Of a DNA stretch of 64,000 bases, positions 52,444 through 60,681 are shown piece after piece. Position 1 is the stretch's first letter. Every line of letters begins with the position of its first letter. A program made the translations under genes and the position numbers. The DNA lies in the NCBI GenBank assembly GCA_963676165.1, contig OY781043.1, positions 620,001-684,000 on the forward strand, written 5' to 3'. Under the pieces are notes generated by a model that did not search any database, was not told the origin of the DNA, and saw nothing but the letters and a program-made list of their open reading frames with translations. The DNA is from JAQIBY01 sp963676165 (GTDB taxonomy: Bacteria > Bacteroidota > Bacteroidia > Bacteroidales > ML635J-15).

Positions 52444-54093
52444 ATGTCAGGTGGGAATTGTCCAGAAACCCCTCGTCAAAAGATGATTGGAATGATGTAT
52501 CTCTTTTACACGGCGCTACTCGCGTTGAACGTGTCAGGAGAGGTTCTTGATGCATTCATCCTTGTAAACGATAGTCTTGAAGAAACAACAGAGAGTTTCT
52601 ACAACAAGACAGAGGGACTATATGCTAAGCTGGGAGCTTTGAATGCCCAGCAACCAGAAAAATATGAACCTATATTTGAAGAGGCACTTGTAGTTAAAGC
52701 AAAAACTACAAAAGTGTATAATCAAATTGAACGCTACAAACAAGAAATAATTGCAAAATCGAATGGTACTCCTTATGATCCTAAGAACCCAATATCGATT
52801 CATGATATCAATAAGAAAGATGACTTGAACTCTGCTGCAGAGCTTATGACAGGTGTTGGTGGTCCGATGAAAGGGGACTCTTTGAAGCGTGTAATCAATG
52901 AATATCGAGATTTTATGTTGTCTCATATTGAGGATACTACGTTTGCAATCTATACTAATATAAAAACCTCTTTTGACACAAGAGATGATTTTACAGATCC
53001 TGAGCACAAGAAAACTTGGGAAGGTAAACTCTTTGAGCATGTTCCTTTAGCAGGTACTATTGCATTAATGACTAAATTACAAACTGATGTTCGTAATGCT
53101 GAGGCTGATATTGTAGAGCGTATGATTACTGGTGTAGATGATGATATGATTACTATTACTAACATTGAGGCACTTGTAAGTTCAAATGCTAGCTATATTG
53201 TAAAAGGTGGAAATTATGAAGCACAAGTGTTTATTGGAGCCCAGGATACTTCAATGAAACCTACTGTGTATTATAGTGATAAATATCCTTTCTATGATAC
53301 CATTAAGGAAGATGGAAAAGTGACCTTTAAAATGCGTGGTGAAAGAGGTGTTGATTATGACACTATGCCAATTGTAAATGGTAGAGGTATTTATTCCATC
53401 GAAAATGCAACGAATATTGGTTCATATCAATTTGGTGGATTGATTGAATGGAATACTAAGCAAGGTAAAAAACTGCTTCCTTTCATGAATGAATACATGA
53501 TTGGAGAAACTGGTTTTGCAGTTTCACCTTCTGGAGTAAATGTATTTTATCGTGGTATTGATAACCCTGTTGAGGTTTCAGTATCAGGATATCCAAAAGA
53601 GAAAGTTAGAGCTTATATGAGTGGTGGTGGAACTCTCGTACAAAGAGGTGGTTCATATGTTGCTCGTGTAACAAGCCCTTCAGCACGTGAAGTTACAATT
53701 TCTGTCTCCGTTGAAACGGATGCTGGTCCAAAAACACTTGGTAGCAAAAAATTCCGTGTGTTGAATGTACCTATACCTCCTGCAAAACTTAACGGAACCA
53801 AGAGTGAAGGACGTGTACATAAAAATGATATCTTGACTGGTGTACTAATGGCTGACCTTGGAGATCAATTTTTCCCATTCCAAGTAAAATTTGATGTGGT
53901 TAGTTTCCGTTTTACTTATAAAGTACGTGGTCAAACGAATAGTATTACTGTTTATGGTAACCGCTTGAATGCTGAGGCACAAAGTGCTTTGCAAGGATTA
54001 GGTCGTGGAACTCGTGTGAGTTTTGAGTCTATCCAGGTTAAAGGACCTTCAGGTACATTCCAAACAGCTCCTATATCACTAGAACTTAGATAA
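52444..54093 (+). CDS. gldM: GldM/PorM T9SS motor shaft protein
   Basis: The 549-residue protein has the family N-terminus CPETPRQKMIGMMYLFYTALLALNVS, a single membrane helix that inserts in the GldL pentamer. A helical periplasmic domain (~35-220) follows, then three beta domains, with NYEAQVFIGAQDTSMKP (~258), a GERGVDYDT block and a C-terminal domain ending GTFQTAPISLELR. It spans the periplasm and contacts the GldK-GldN ring. Confidence 0.95.
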   Translation: MSGGNCPETPRQKMIGMMYLFYTALLALNVSGEVLDAFILVNDSLEETTESFYNKTEGLYAKLGALNAQQPEKYEPIFEEALVVKAKTTKVYNQIERYKQEIIAKSNGTPYDPKNPISIHDINKKDDLNSAAELMTGVGGPMKGDSLKRVINEYRDFMLSHIEDTTFAIYTNIKTSFDTRDDFTDPEHKKTWEGKLFEHVPLAGTIALMTKLQTDVRNAEADIVERMITGVDDDMITITNIEALVSSNASYIVKGGNYEAQVFIGAQDTSMKPTVYYSDKYPFYDTIKEDGKVTFKMRGERGVDYDTMPIVNGRGIYSIENATNIGSYQFGGLIEWNTKQGKKLLPFMNEYMIGETGFAVSPSGVNVFYRGIDNPVEVSVSGYPKEKVRAYMSGGGTLVQRGGSYVARVTSPSAREVTISVSVETDAGPKTLGSKKFRVLNVPIPPAKLNGTKSEGRVHKNDILTGVLMADLGDQFFPFQVKFDVVSFRFTYKVRGQTNSITVYGNRLNAEAQSALQGLGRGTRVSFESIQVKGPSGTFQTAPISLELR

Positions 54094-54095
54094 TT

Positions 54096-55010
54096 ATGAA
54101 AAAACAAAGCATTCTTATTCTGACATTACTGGTTATTCTGAGCAGTATCGGGCTTAAAGCACGTGCTCAGGAGAGCGTTATCGATGGTGCTTATGCACGG
54201 GAACATGTTCCAAAACGTGTAAAGGTACCATACCAGGGAATTCGTGAGGCAGATGCGATGTACTCAAAAAGAGTATTGCGTATGATTGACCTCGATGAGA
54301 AAATTAATCATCCATTGTATTTTCCGATTCGCCCAATCAATTATCCAGGCGGAATTCAACCTGAACGCTCACGTGTTAGCCTTATCCATTTATTGTATCA
54401 TATCGGTGTTATGAATGCTGCTGAAGCTCAACGTCAAAGAGTTTTCAAATTCGACCCAAATGATTTCAATAATTGGTACAAGAATCCAATTCCACCAGAT
54501 GATTCACTTGGTAGAGCTCAAGTGCTTACTTATCAAGAAGACATCCCAGTTTTGGATCCTGAAACTGGTGTACGTAATTGGGAAACCGTCGATCGTGAAA
54601 TTGCTTTGCGTGATGTGAAATCATATCTACTCTGGGAAGAATGGGTATTTGATAAACAACGCTCAGTAATGGATGTCAGAATTGTTGCAATTGCTCCTGT
54701 GGCTAAATTTATCACAGAAAAGAATGGTATTGAGGAAATTGAAACTCAGCGTTTATTCTGGGTGCCTTTCCCAAATTATCGTCCTTTGCTTGCTAGATAT
54801 GAAGTGTTTAACGTTGCAAATGATTCTGAACGTCGTACTTTTGACGATGTGTTTGCTCAAAGACGCTTTGAATCATATCTCATTTCTGCTAGTAATGTGT
54901 ATGATAACCGCTTTATTCGTGATTACCTCCTTGGTATTGATGCCATGCATGAAGGTAAAAAAATCGAGGAAGAGCTATTCAATTATGAGCATGACCTTTG
55001 GGAGTATTAA
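54096..55010 (+). CDS. gldN: GldN/PorN T9SS ring subunit
   Basis: The 304-residue periplasmic protein has a signal peptide (~1-24, ending RAQE). It then has the family blocks DLDEKINHPLYFPIRP (~67), FDPNDFNNWYKNPIPPDD, a WVFDKQRSVMDVRIVAIAPV segment (~186) and FDDVFAQRRFESYLISASNVYDNRFI. It starts 2 bases after gldM and closes the operon ahead of a strong terminator. Confidence 0.95.
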   Translation: MKKQSILILTLLVILSSIGLKARAQESVIDGAYAREHVPKRVKVPYQGIREADAMYSKRVLRMIDLDEKINHPLYFPIRPINYPGGIQPERSRVSLIHLLYHIGVMNAAEAQRQRVFKFDPNDFNNWYKNPIPPDDSLGRAQVLTYQEDIPVLDPETGVRNWETVDREIALRDVKSYLLWEEWVFDKQRSVMDVRIVAIAPVAKFITEKNGIEEIETQRLFWVPFPNYRPLLARYEVFNVANDSERRTFDDVFAQRRFESYLISASNVYDNRFIRDYLLGIDAMHEGKKIEEELFNYEHDLWEY

Positions 55011-55030
55011 TGGTTTGTTTTAAAGATACA

Positions 55031-55067
55031 AAAGAGGCTGTTTCAATCGAAACAGCCTCTTTCTTTT
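55031..55067. terminator. Terminator after the porP-gldKLMN operon
   Basis: AAAGAGGCTGTTTC pairs perfectly over 14 bases with GAAACAGCCTCTTT around the loop AATC, followed by a T-rich tail. It lies between convergent gldN and manC and may serve both. Confidence 0.9.
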
Positions 55068-55098
55068 TGTCATATTTTTTCTTTTTGAAGTCGAATGC

Positions 55099-56178
55099 TT
55101 AGTCCTCAGTTTTACGTTTTAAATCATTCAAACTTTCTTTAATTTCTTGTTCATTTTCCTTTTTGCTGATCAGAAGCGCATCGCCAGAATCCACAATAAT
55201 GTAACCTTCAATGTCTTTGATAATTGCCAGTTTATTGTCAGGAATACGAATGATGTTATCAAAGCAGTTTTCTACTATCATATTCTCAGCATTAAAAACA
55301 ACATTTCGTTCATCATCTTTCAAGCTGTTTTCGTACAGACTTTTCCATGTTCCTAAGTCAGACCATCCAAATTCTGCACATAGAGTGAAAACGTTTTTCG
55401 CTTTTTCCATGACTCCATAGTCAATCGATATTGTTTTACATTCAGAATAAACCTTTTGAATGAATTCTTTTTCCTTATCAGTGCCAAGCGATTGTTCGCC
55501 TTCAAGAAATAAATTGTGAACCTCGGGTAAATGTTCCGTTAATGCATCATCTATACTTTTTAATGACCACATGAAAATTCCAGCATTCCAATGAAATTCA
55601 CCACTTTTTAAAAAGAATTCCGCCAGTTCAAGATTTGGTTTTTCTGTGAAAGTCTTCACTCGATTGAAACGATCCTCTTTTGCTTTGCTTTCATCAATTT
55701 GAATGTAACCATAGCCTGTGTCTGGTCTATTAGGCTTTATTCCTATGGTTAACAATGCATCATTGTCCTGTACAAATTGAAGTCCGTCAACAATATTTCG
55801 TTTAAATGCTTCATCATCTAAAATAAGATGATCCGATGGTGTTACGACAATATTTGCATAAGGCGTGATTTGTTTGATTCTACAGGTTGCATAACTGATA
55901 CATGGTGCAGTGTTTCTGCGCATTGGTTCAAGTAGAATGTTCTCTTTTGGGAGTTTTGGCAATTGTTCTTGAACCAAATTCTCATAATCCGCACTGGTAA
56001 CAATGAAAATATTCTCTGCAGGAAATAGATCATTAAAACGTTTAAACGTTAATTGGAGCAATGAGTGACCTACTCCTAAAATATCCAAAAACTGTTTAGG
56101 CTTTTTCGCTGTACTAATTGGCCAAAATCGGCTTCCAATCCCTCCTGCCATGATGACACAGTAATTCGTATTTTTCAT
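55099..56178 (-). CDS. manC: Mannose-1-phosphate guanylyltransferase
   Basis: The 359-residue enzyme makes GDP-mannose for polysaccharides and LPS. It shows the nucleotide-binding start VIMAGGIGSRFWPIST (~8-23), KKPKQFLDILG, LLEPMRRNTAP (~82), a TPSDHLI block (~113), KPNRPDTGYGYIQ and FTEKP, and FHWNAGIFMW (~194). It lacks the C-terminal isomerase domain of the bifunctional enzymes. It is a single gene divergent from mlaE. Confidence 0.93.
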   Translation of the reverse strand: MKNTNYCVIMAGGIGSRFWPISTAKKPKQFLDILGVGHSLLQLTFKRFNDLFPAENIFIVTSADYENLVQEQLPKLPKENILLEPMRRNTAPCISYATCRIKQITPYANIVVTPSDHLILDDEAFKRNIVDGLQFVQDNDALLTIGIKPNRPDTGYGYIQIDESKAKEDRFNRVKTFTEKPNLELAEFFLKSGEFHWNAGIFMWSLKSIDDALTEHLPEVHNLFLEGEQSLGTDKEKEFIQKVYSECKTISIDYGVMEKAKNVFTLCAEFGWSDLGTWKSLYENSLKDDERNVVFNAENMIVENCFDNIIRIPDNKLAIIKDIEGYIIVDSGDALLISKKENEQEIKESLNDLKRKTED

Positions 56179-56270
56179 AATTCACGTTTTTCTTTACGTA
56201 TGGAAAATACGAAAAATTTGTCGGACAATAAAATATATAGCTTTTATTTTCGCTATAATCATAAGAATCG

Positions 56271-56278
56271 TAAATTTG
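56271..56278 (+). promoter_or_regulatory. -7 element of the mlaE operon
   Basis: TAAATTTG is an exact TAnnTTTG match. It ends 15 bases before ATG 56294 and 30 before ATG 56309. No -33 TTTG is evident. Confidence 0.5.
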
Positions 56279-56308
56279 TTTTACAGACAAAGAATGCATA
56301 AATCTGTC

Positions 56309-57049
56309 ATGAAGATTTTTACACATATTGGGCGTTATATCATTTTGTTGGGGCAAGTTATTTCCCGACCTGATAAACCTCGTATGTTTTGGAAACAAGT
56401 TTTTCGTGAATTGGAAATCATTGGAATGAATTCTTTAGGCATTGTGGCAATTGTTTCGATATTTATGGGAGCTGTGTTAACTCTCCAGGTCGGAATTAAT
56501 TTTGTCCATCCTTTAATCCCGAATTATTTGGTTGGCTTAACAGTTAGAGATACCATGATTCTTGAATTTGCATCCACAATCATTTGTCTTATTCTGGCAG
56601 GAAAAGCAGGGTCAAATATTGCATCTGAAATTGGAACCATGCGAATTACTGAGCAAATTGATGCTTTAGAAATTATGGGTGTAAACTCTGCATCCTATTT
56701 GATTCTCCCAAAGGTGATTGCTGCTCTTATGTTTTTTCCAATTTTAACACTTGTGTCTGTCATGTTAGGAATTGCAGGAGGAATTGGGGTTTCTTTATTA
56801 ACAGATGTGGTGACAGTTTTTGATTATCTTGATGGACTTCGAATCTTTTTTCATCCTTTTTATATTGTCTATACTCTGGTAAAAATGTTAGTGTATGCAT
56901 TTATTATTACCACAGTTTCTTCATACCATGGTTATTACACTTATGGAGGTGCATTGGAAGTTGGAAAAAGTAGTACCCGAGCTGTAGTGTACAGTATTAT
57001 TGCAATTTTAGTGATGGATTTGGTGATTACTCAATTGATGTTAACATGA
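56309..57049 (+). CDS. mlaE: MlaE-family phospholipid ABC transporter permease
   Basis: The 246-residue permease belongs to the Mla/Mce lipid transport complex of the inner membrane. It has five to six hydrophobic segments and the blocks IVAIVSIFMGAVLTLQVG (~45), AGKAGSNIASEIGTMRITEQIDALEIMGVN (~97-126), the MlaE signature, and a C-terminal LVITQLMLT. An in-frame ATG at 56294 is an alternative start. It overlaps mlaF by 4 bases. The MCE substrate-binding partner MlaD is not in the operon. Confidence 0.92.
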   Translation: MKIFTHIGRYIILLGQVISRPDKPRMFWKQVFRELEIIGMNSLGIVAIVSIFMGAVLTLQVGINFVHPLIPNYLVGLTVRDTMILEFASTIICLILAGKAGSNIASEIGTMRITEQIDALEIMGVNSASYLILPKVIAALMFFPILTLVSVMLGIAGGIGVSLLTDVVTVFDYLDGLRIFFHPFYIVYTLVKMLVYAFIITTVSSYHGYYTYGGALEVGKSSTRAVVYSIIAILVMDLVITQLMLT

Positions 57050-57801
57050 TACAGGTTAGTCAAATAGAAAAATCATTTGCTGGTGCAAAAGTATTGCATT
57101 CTGTTTCTGCCGATTTTGTCGAGGGGAAAACCAATCTTATCATTGGACAAAGTGGAAGTGGAAAAACTGTTTTATTGAAATGCATTGTCGGATTGCATAC
57201 CCCTGATCATGGGTCAATTATTTACGATGGACGCGATTACCTTTCTGCTGAATCGAAAGTGAAAAAAAATATCCGTAAAGAAATTGGTATGGTTTTTCAA
57301 GGAGGAGCGCTCTTTACATCGGAAACAATACAGGATAATGTGATGTTTCCTTTGAATATGTTTACCAAACAGTCTAAAAAAGAAAAGCTTTTTCGTGTCA
57401 ATGAGTGTTTGGAGCGTGTCGGAATTACCGGAACAAATACGCTTTTCCCGTCGGAATTGTCTGGAGGAATGCAGAAAAGAGCTGCTATTGCTCGTGCAAT
57501 TGTTTTGAATCCCAAATATTTATTCTGTGATGAGCCGAATTCCGGATTAGACCCAAAAACTTCGATAAAAATTGATGAGCTTATTTCTGATATTACAAAA
57601 GAATACAACATCACAACCATTATTAATACGCATGATATGAACTCTCTTATGCAGATTGGTGATTATATTTTATTTCTCAATCATGGGAAAAAAGAGTGGG
57701 AAGGCAATATGAAAGAAATATTTAATGCTGATAGCGAGGCCTTCAATGATTTTGTATTTGCATCAGAAATGGCAAAAACTTTAGTAAACCAGAAAAAATG
57801 A
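57046..57801 (+). CDS. mlaF: MlaF-family lipid ABC transporter ATPase
   Basis: The 251-residue ATPase powers the MlaE permease. Walker A is GQSGSGKTVLLKCIVGL (~34-50), a Q-loop VFQGGALF, the ABC signature LSGGMQKRAAIARAI (~139), Walker B YLFCDEPNSGLDPKT (~158) and a switch histidine in INTHDMNSL. The FQGGALF form is typical of the Mce/Mla group. It overlaps the DUF4296 gene by 4 bases. Confidence 0.94.
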   Translation: MIQVSQIEKSFAGAKVLHSVSADFVEGKTNLIIGQSGSGKTVLLKCIVGLHTPDHGSIIYDGRDYLSAESKVKKNIRKEIGMVFQGGALFTSETIQDNVMFPLNMFTKQSKKEKLFRVNECLERVGITGTNTLFPSELSGGMQKRAAIARAIVLNPKYLFCDEPNSGLDPKTSIKIDELISDITKEYNITTIINTHDMNSLMQIGDYILFLNHGKKEWEGNMKEIFNADSEAFNDFVFASEMAKTLVNQKK

Positions 57802-58178
57802 AGAAAAGATTAGGATATATTTTCGTGATATTGAGTTTTGTAAGTATGTTTTTCGCATGCGGTCCAAAACCTGATGAAATTGCAAAACCAGATAACTTGA
57901 TTGCAAAGGATACTCTTGCTTTAATGTTTTATGATATTCATATGATTGATGCTGCTTTGACAACAAATGTAGTAACTCCGAGAGGAGTGTATTCGCGTTT
58001 TAATTTGTATCAATCAATGTTTGAAAAGTACAACCGTACAGAGGATGATTTTAATACGACGATTCGTTATTATGTCTTAAATGATATTGATCAACTTGAC
58101 AAAGTATATGAAAATGTTCTCGCTCGTATGAATAAGGAACAGGGTGAATTAACAAAAGCGATACAGGAGGAAATTTAG
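57798..58178 (+). CDS. DUF4296 domain lipoprotein
   Basis: The 126-residue lipoprotein has a lipobox ending MFFAC (Cys21). The small helical DUF4296 domain shows LMFYDIHMIDAALTT (~47), YSRFNLYQSMFEKYNRTEDDFNTTIRYYVLN (~67-97) and a lysine-rich end. The function of the domain is unknown. It is coupled by overlaps to mlaF and to the next gene, so a role in envelope lipid traffic is possible. Confidence 0.82.
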   Translation: MKKRLGYIFVILSFVSMFFACGPKPDEIAKPDNLIAKDTLALMFYDIHMIDAALTTNVVTPRGVYSRFNLYQSMFEKYNRTEDDFNTTIRYYVLNDIDQLDKVYENVLARMNKEQGELTKAIQEEI

Positions 58179-58738
58179 TGGGTTTCCCTTTCCATTTCAA
58201 TGCGAAATTTGTTTCTGTTGACTATCCGTCTTTCCGTTTTCGACAGACCGATTTCTTTAAGTTTAGAGATTTCTTGAAACGGAAATATCCAGATTTAAAT
58301 GTAAGTAGAAATGAATTGGAGTTTGATTTAACTCATGTATTTGGCTTTATGAACTTTTCCGTACGCATCGAGAAAAAAGAAAGTTCTTTACATTATTCCA
58401 TCGATATGATTCCAGTTGTGCTTACAACACTTCTCTTGCTGTTTGCCAGTTTGTTTTTGGCACAAGGTGGAGTGATGTTAAGCTTAGCAATTGGTTTCCT
58501 TTCTTTTATTCTCATCTATTCCTTTTCAGTGTTGATAGTGAATGGTATGGTTCGTCGCTTAATTGAGGAGTTTGTCAAAAAAGAAATGAAGCGATTGGAA
58601 GACAAAGTGGTCAATCCGGTTTGTATTGTATGTGGAACACCTATGAAGGCTGGACAAACCAAGTGTCAAGCATGTGAGGGCAGAAAAAAAAGCGAAGGGT
58701 CTAGCATTAAGTATTCATATACACCAAATCAAAAGTGA
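58178..58738 (+). CDS. Membrane protein with C-terminal zinc ribbon, unknown function
   Basis: I do not recognise this 186-residue protein. The N-terminal ~85 residues are soluble and mixed alpha/beta (FHFNAKFVSVDYPSFRFRQ). Two hydrophobic segments lie at ~85-105 and ~108-128. A charged helix leads to a zinc-ribbon-like CIVCGTP ... CQAC near residues 148-166, with a flexible tail. The start is GTG at 58178, with AGGAGG 7 bases upstream inside the preceding gene. It overlaps both neighbours by 1-4 bases in the mla operon. Confidence 0.65.
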   Translation: MGFPFHFNAKFVSVDYPSFRFRQTDFFKFRDFLKRKYPDLNVSRNELEFDLTHVFGFMNFSVRIEKKESSLHYSIDMIPVVLTTLLLLFASLFLAQGGVMLSLAIGFLSFILIYSFSVLIVNGMVRRLIEEFVKKEMKRLEDKVVNPVCIVCGTPMKAGQTKCQACEGRKKSEGSSIKYSYTPNQK

Positions 58739-59913
58739 TGAGACGAATTGCTGCAAAATTAGCTTTTACAGGAACGCGCTATATTCAGAATCCGGTGATA
58801 GAAATCAGCGATAATCAAGAGATATTGTCTGTGAAGTCCATAGACCTTTCCCAAAATGAGTTGCCAAATTGTGAATATTACAGTGGCTTGCTGGTTCCCG
58901 GTTTTATTAATGCACATACCCATACGGAATTGTCGATGAAAGGGGAAACCTATACTTCTCAGGGAGGAATGATGGACTTTGTCAAACATGTTATTTCATT
59001 AAGGCGAAATAATAAATTACCTCAAGCCTCAGATTTGCAAACTGTGTATCAACGGATGAGAGCTGAAGGTACAGTTGCTTTTGCTGATATTACCAATTCT
59101 GAAGTGAGTTTTCATGCTAAACAAAAAACGGAATTGCATCATAAGAGTTTTTTCGAATTTTTCCCATTGTCAGCAAAACAGGCAGAAGAGCAGAGGAATG
59201 TGTATTCTAATGTCAGACGAAATTTCACAGATTGTGAGGTCTTTCCTTCCTTACATTCACCATATGCATTAACAATAACAGGATTGAATTCAATCAAAGA
59301 TTTGTTCAATCATAGTGAATTTAGCTCAATACATTACCGTGAAAGTGAGGATGAATTGCACCTCGATTCACCAGACAATCCAATGCACTCATTTTACAGA
59401 AACATTGAGCCGAATTATGAAGCTGCCTTTGTTAATCCCGTGTTTTCCGAGACATTGGGTGATGTGCTGAAGCATACCAAGCATTTGCTGCTTGTACACA
59501 ATACATGCATCAGGCAGGAAGATGTGGATGACATTTTGAAGTGGTCTGATCGACATGAAGTTAACTTAAATTTTGTGCTTTGCCCAAGGTCAAATATGAA
59601 TATCAATGCAAACTTGCCCGATATTCATGGATTTATGGAGCAAAATCTTAATCTCTGTTTTGGAACAGACTCATTGTTATCTGCCCCAAACTTATCTATC
59701 TTTGAGGAATTGAAATTTGTTCAGGCGAATTATCCTGAAATTAAGCTGCAGTCCTTATTGAAAATGTCTGCATATAATGCGGCACTAGCATTAGGTTGGG
59801 ATGAATTGGGCGAATTAGCTGTTGGGAAAAAACCTGGAATAAATTTAATATCAATGAAAGCATTGCATTCTGATCGCTTACATCCGGATGCTGAATTAAA
59901 AGTAATTGTATAA
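58735..59913 (+). CDS. Amidohydrolase (COG0402 type), candidate aminodeoxyfutalosine deaminase
   Basis: The 392-residue metal-dependent hydrolase has the TIM-barrel amidohydrolase pattern. His60-x-His62 lies in VPGFINAHTHTELSMKG, with HSPYALT (~180), HYRESEDE (~205), LLVHNTC (~255), and the metal aspartate in CFGTDSLLSAPNLSIFEEL (~316). This order is that of COG0402 deaminases. Some COG0402 enzymes deaminate aminodeoxyfutalosine to futalosine, which the MqnB-encoding genome needs. Other substrates, such as guanine or S-adenosylhomocysteine-type nucleosides, cannot be excluded. It overlaps the zinc-ribbon gene by 4 bases and abuts the radical SAM gene. Confidence 0.75.
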   Translation: MMRRIAAKLAFTGTRYIQNPVIEISDNQEILSVKSIDLSQNELPNCEYYSGLLVPGFINAHTHTELSMKGETYTSQGGMMDFVKHVISLRRNNKLPQASDLQTVYQRMRAEGTVAFADITNSEVSFHAKQKTELHHKSFFEFFPLSAKQAEEQRNVYSNVRRNFTDCEVFPSLHSPYALTITGLNSIKDLFNHSEFSSIHYRESEDELHLDSPDNPMHSFYRNIEPNYEAAFVNPVFSETLGDVLKHTKHLLLVHNTCIRQEDVDDILKWSDRHEVNLNFVLCPRSNMNINANLPDIHGFMEQNLNLCFGTDSLLSAPNLSIFEELKFVQANYPEIKLQSLLKMSAYNAALALGWDELGELAVGKKPGINLISMKALHSDRLHPDAELKVIV

Positions 59914-60681
59914 ATGGCAACTTTTTTATTTGATGATATTGTTTTCGGACCGGTGAAGTCTCGTCGTTTGGGTCACTCTTTGGGGATTAATCTTCTTCCT
60001 GAAAATGCGAAAGTGTGCAACTTTAATTGTGTGTATTGCGAATGTGGTTGGACAGATCCAAAAGGGGAGAAGCTTCCTAAATTTGAGGAAATTATTCGCC
60101 GTATGGAAAGTGGTTTCAAGGATTGTGTAGAAAATAATATTCCTGTCGATGCAATTACTTTTGCAGGAAATGGTGAACCAACTTTGCATCCAAAATTTTC
60201 AGAAATTGTTGATCATACCATCCGTTTGCGTGATAGATATTTGCCAAATGCCCGAATTGTAGTCTTGACAAATGCCGGACTTTTGCATAAACCCGCAGTT
60301 CGTGATGCGCTTGTTAATGTGGATATGGCGCTTTTGAAATTAGATTCTGGAGTAGAAGAAACCGTAAAAATCATCAATCAACCAGCTCCTGGTTTTAATT
60401 TCCAACAATACATTGAGAATATTAAGCAGTTTCCGGGTAGAAAGATCATCCAAACTATGTTTCTAAACTATGAGTATGAAGGAGGACTGATCGACAATAC
60501 AATAGAAGAGGAAATGATTGCTTGGTTGAAAGCATTGAAATATATTAATCCTGAATTGGTAATGATCTATTCTGTAGCCCGTGATACGCCAGATGCAGGG
60601 GTTAAATCAGTAAGTCGAGAAAAGCTCATGCAAATTGCTGAACGTGTCAAAAAGGAAGGATTTCAAGTTGAAATATCCTAA
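59914..60681 (+). CDS. Radical SAM protein (COG0731-like)
   Basis: The 255-residue protein has a radical SAM cluster motif Cys35-x3-Cys39-x2-Cys42 in CNFNCVYCECGW, preceded by VFGPVKSRRLGHSLGINLLP, the opening of the COG0731 group. AGNGEPTLHPKF (~88) is the SAM-binding GGE-like motif. The C-terminal part has no second cluster. COG0731 members are often called wyosine-like but their bacterial role is not settled. It begins immediately after the amidohydrolase stop. Confidence 0.82.
   Translation: MATFLFDDIVFGPVKSRRLGHSLGINLLPENAKVCNFNCVYCECGWTDPKGEKLPKFEEIIRRMESGFKDCVENNIPVDAITFAGNGEPTLHPKFSEIVDHTIRLRDRYLPNARIVVLTNAGLLHKPAVRDALVNVDMALLKLDSGVEETVKIINQPAPGFNFQQYIENIKQFPGRKIIQTMFLNYEYEGGLIDNTIEEEMIAWLKALKYINPELVMIYSVARDTPDAGVKSVSREKLMQIAERVKKEGFQVEIS

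Noticed and set aside
54673..55023. A 116-codon frame overlapping gldN in another frame
   Set aside because: It is a shadow of gldN, which has clear family motifs throughout; the shadow is leucine- and cysteine-rich and starts mid-gene.
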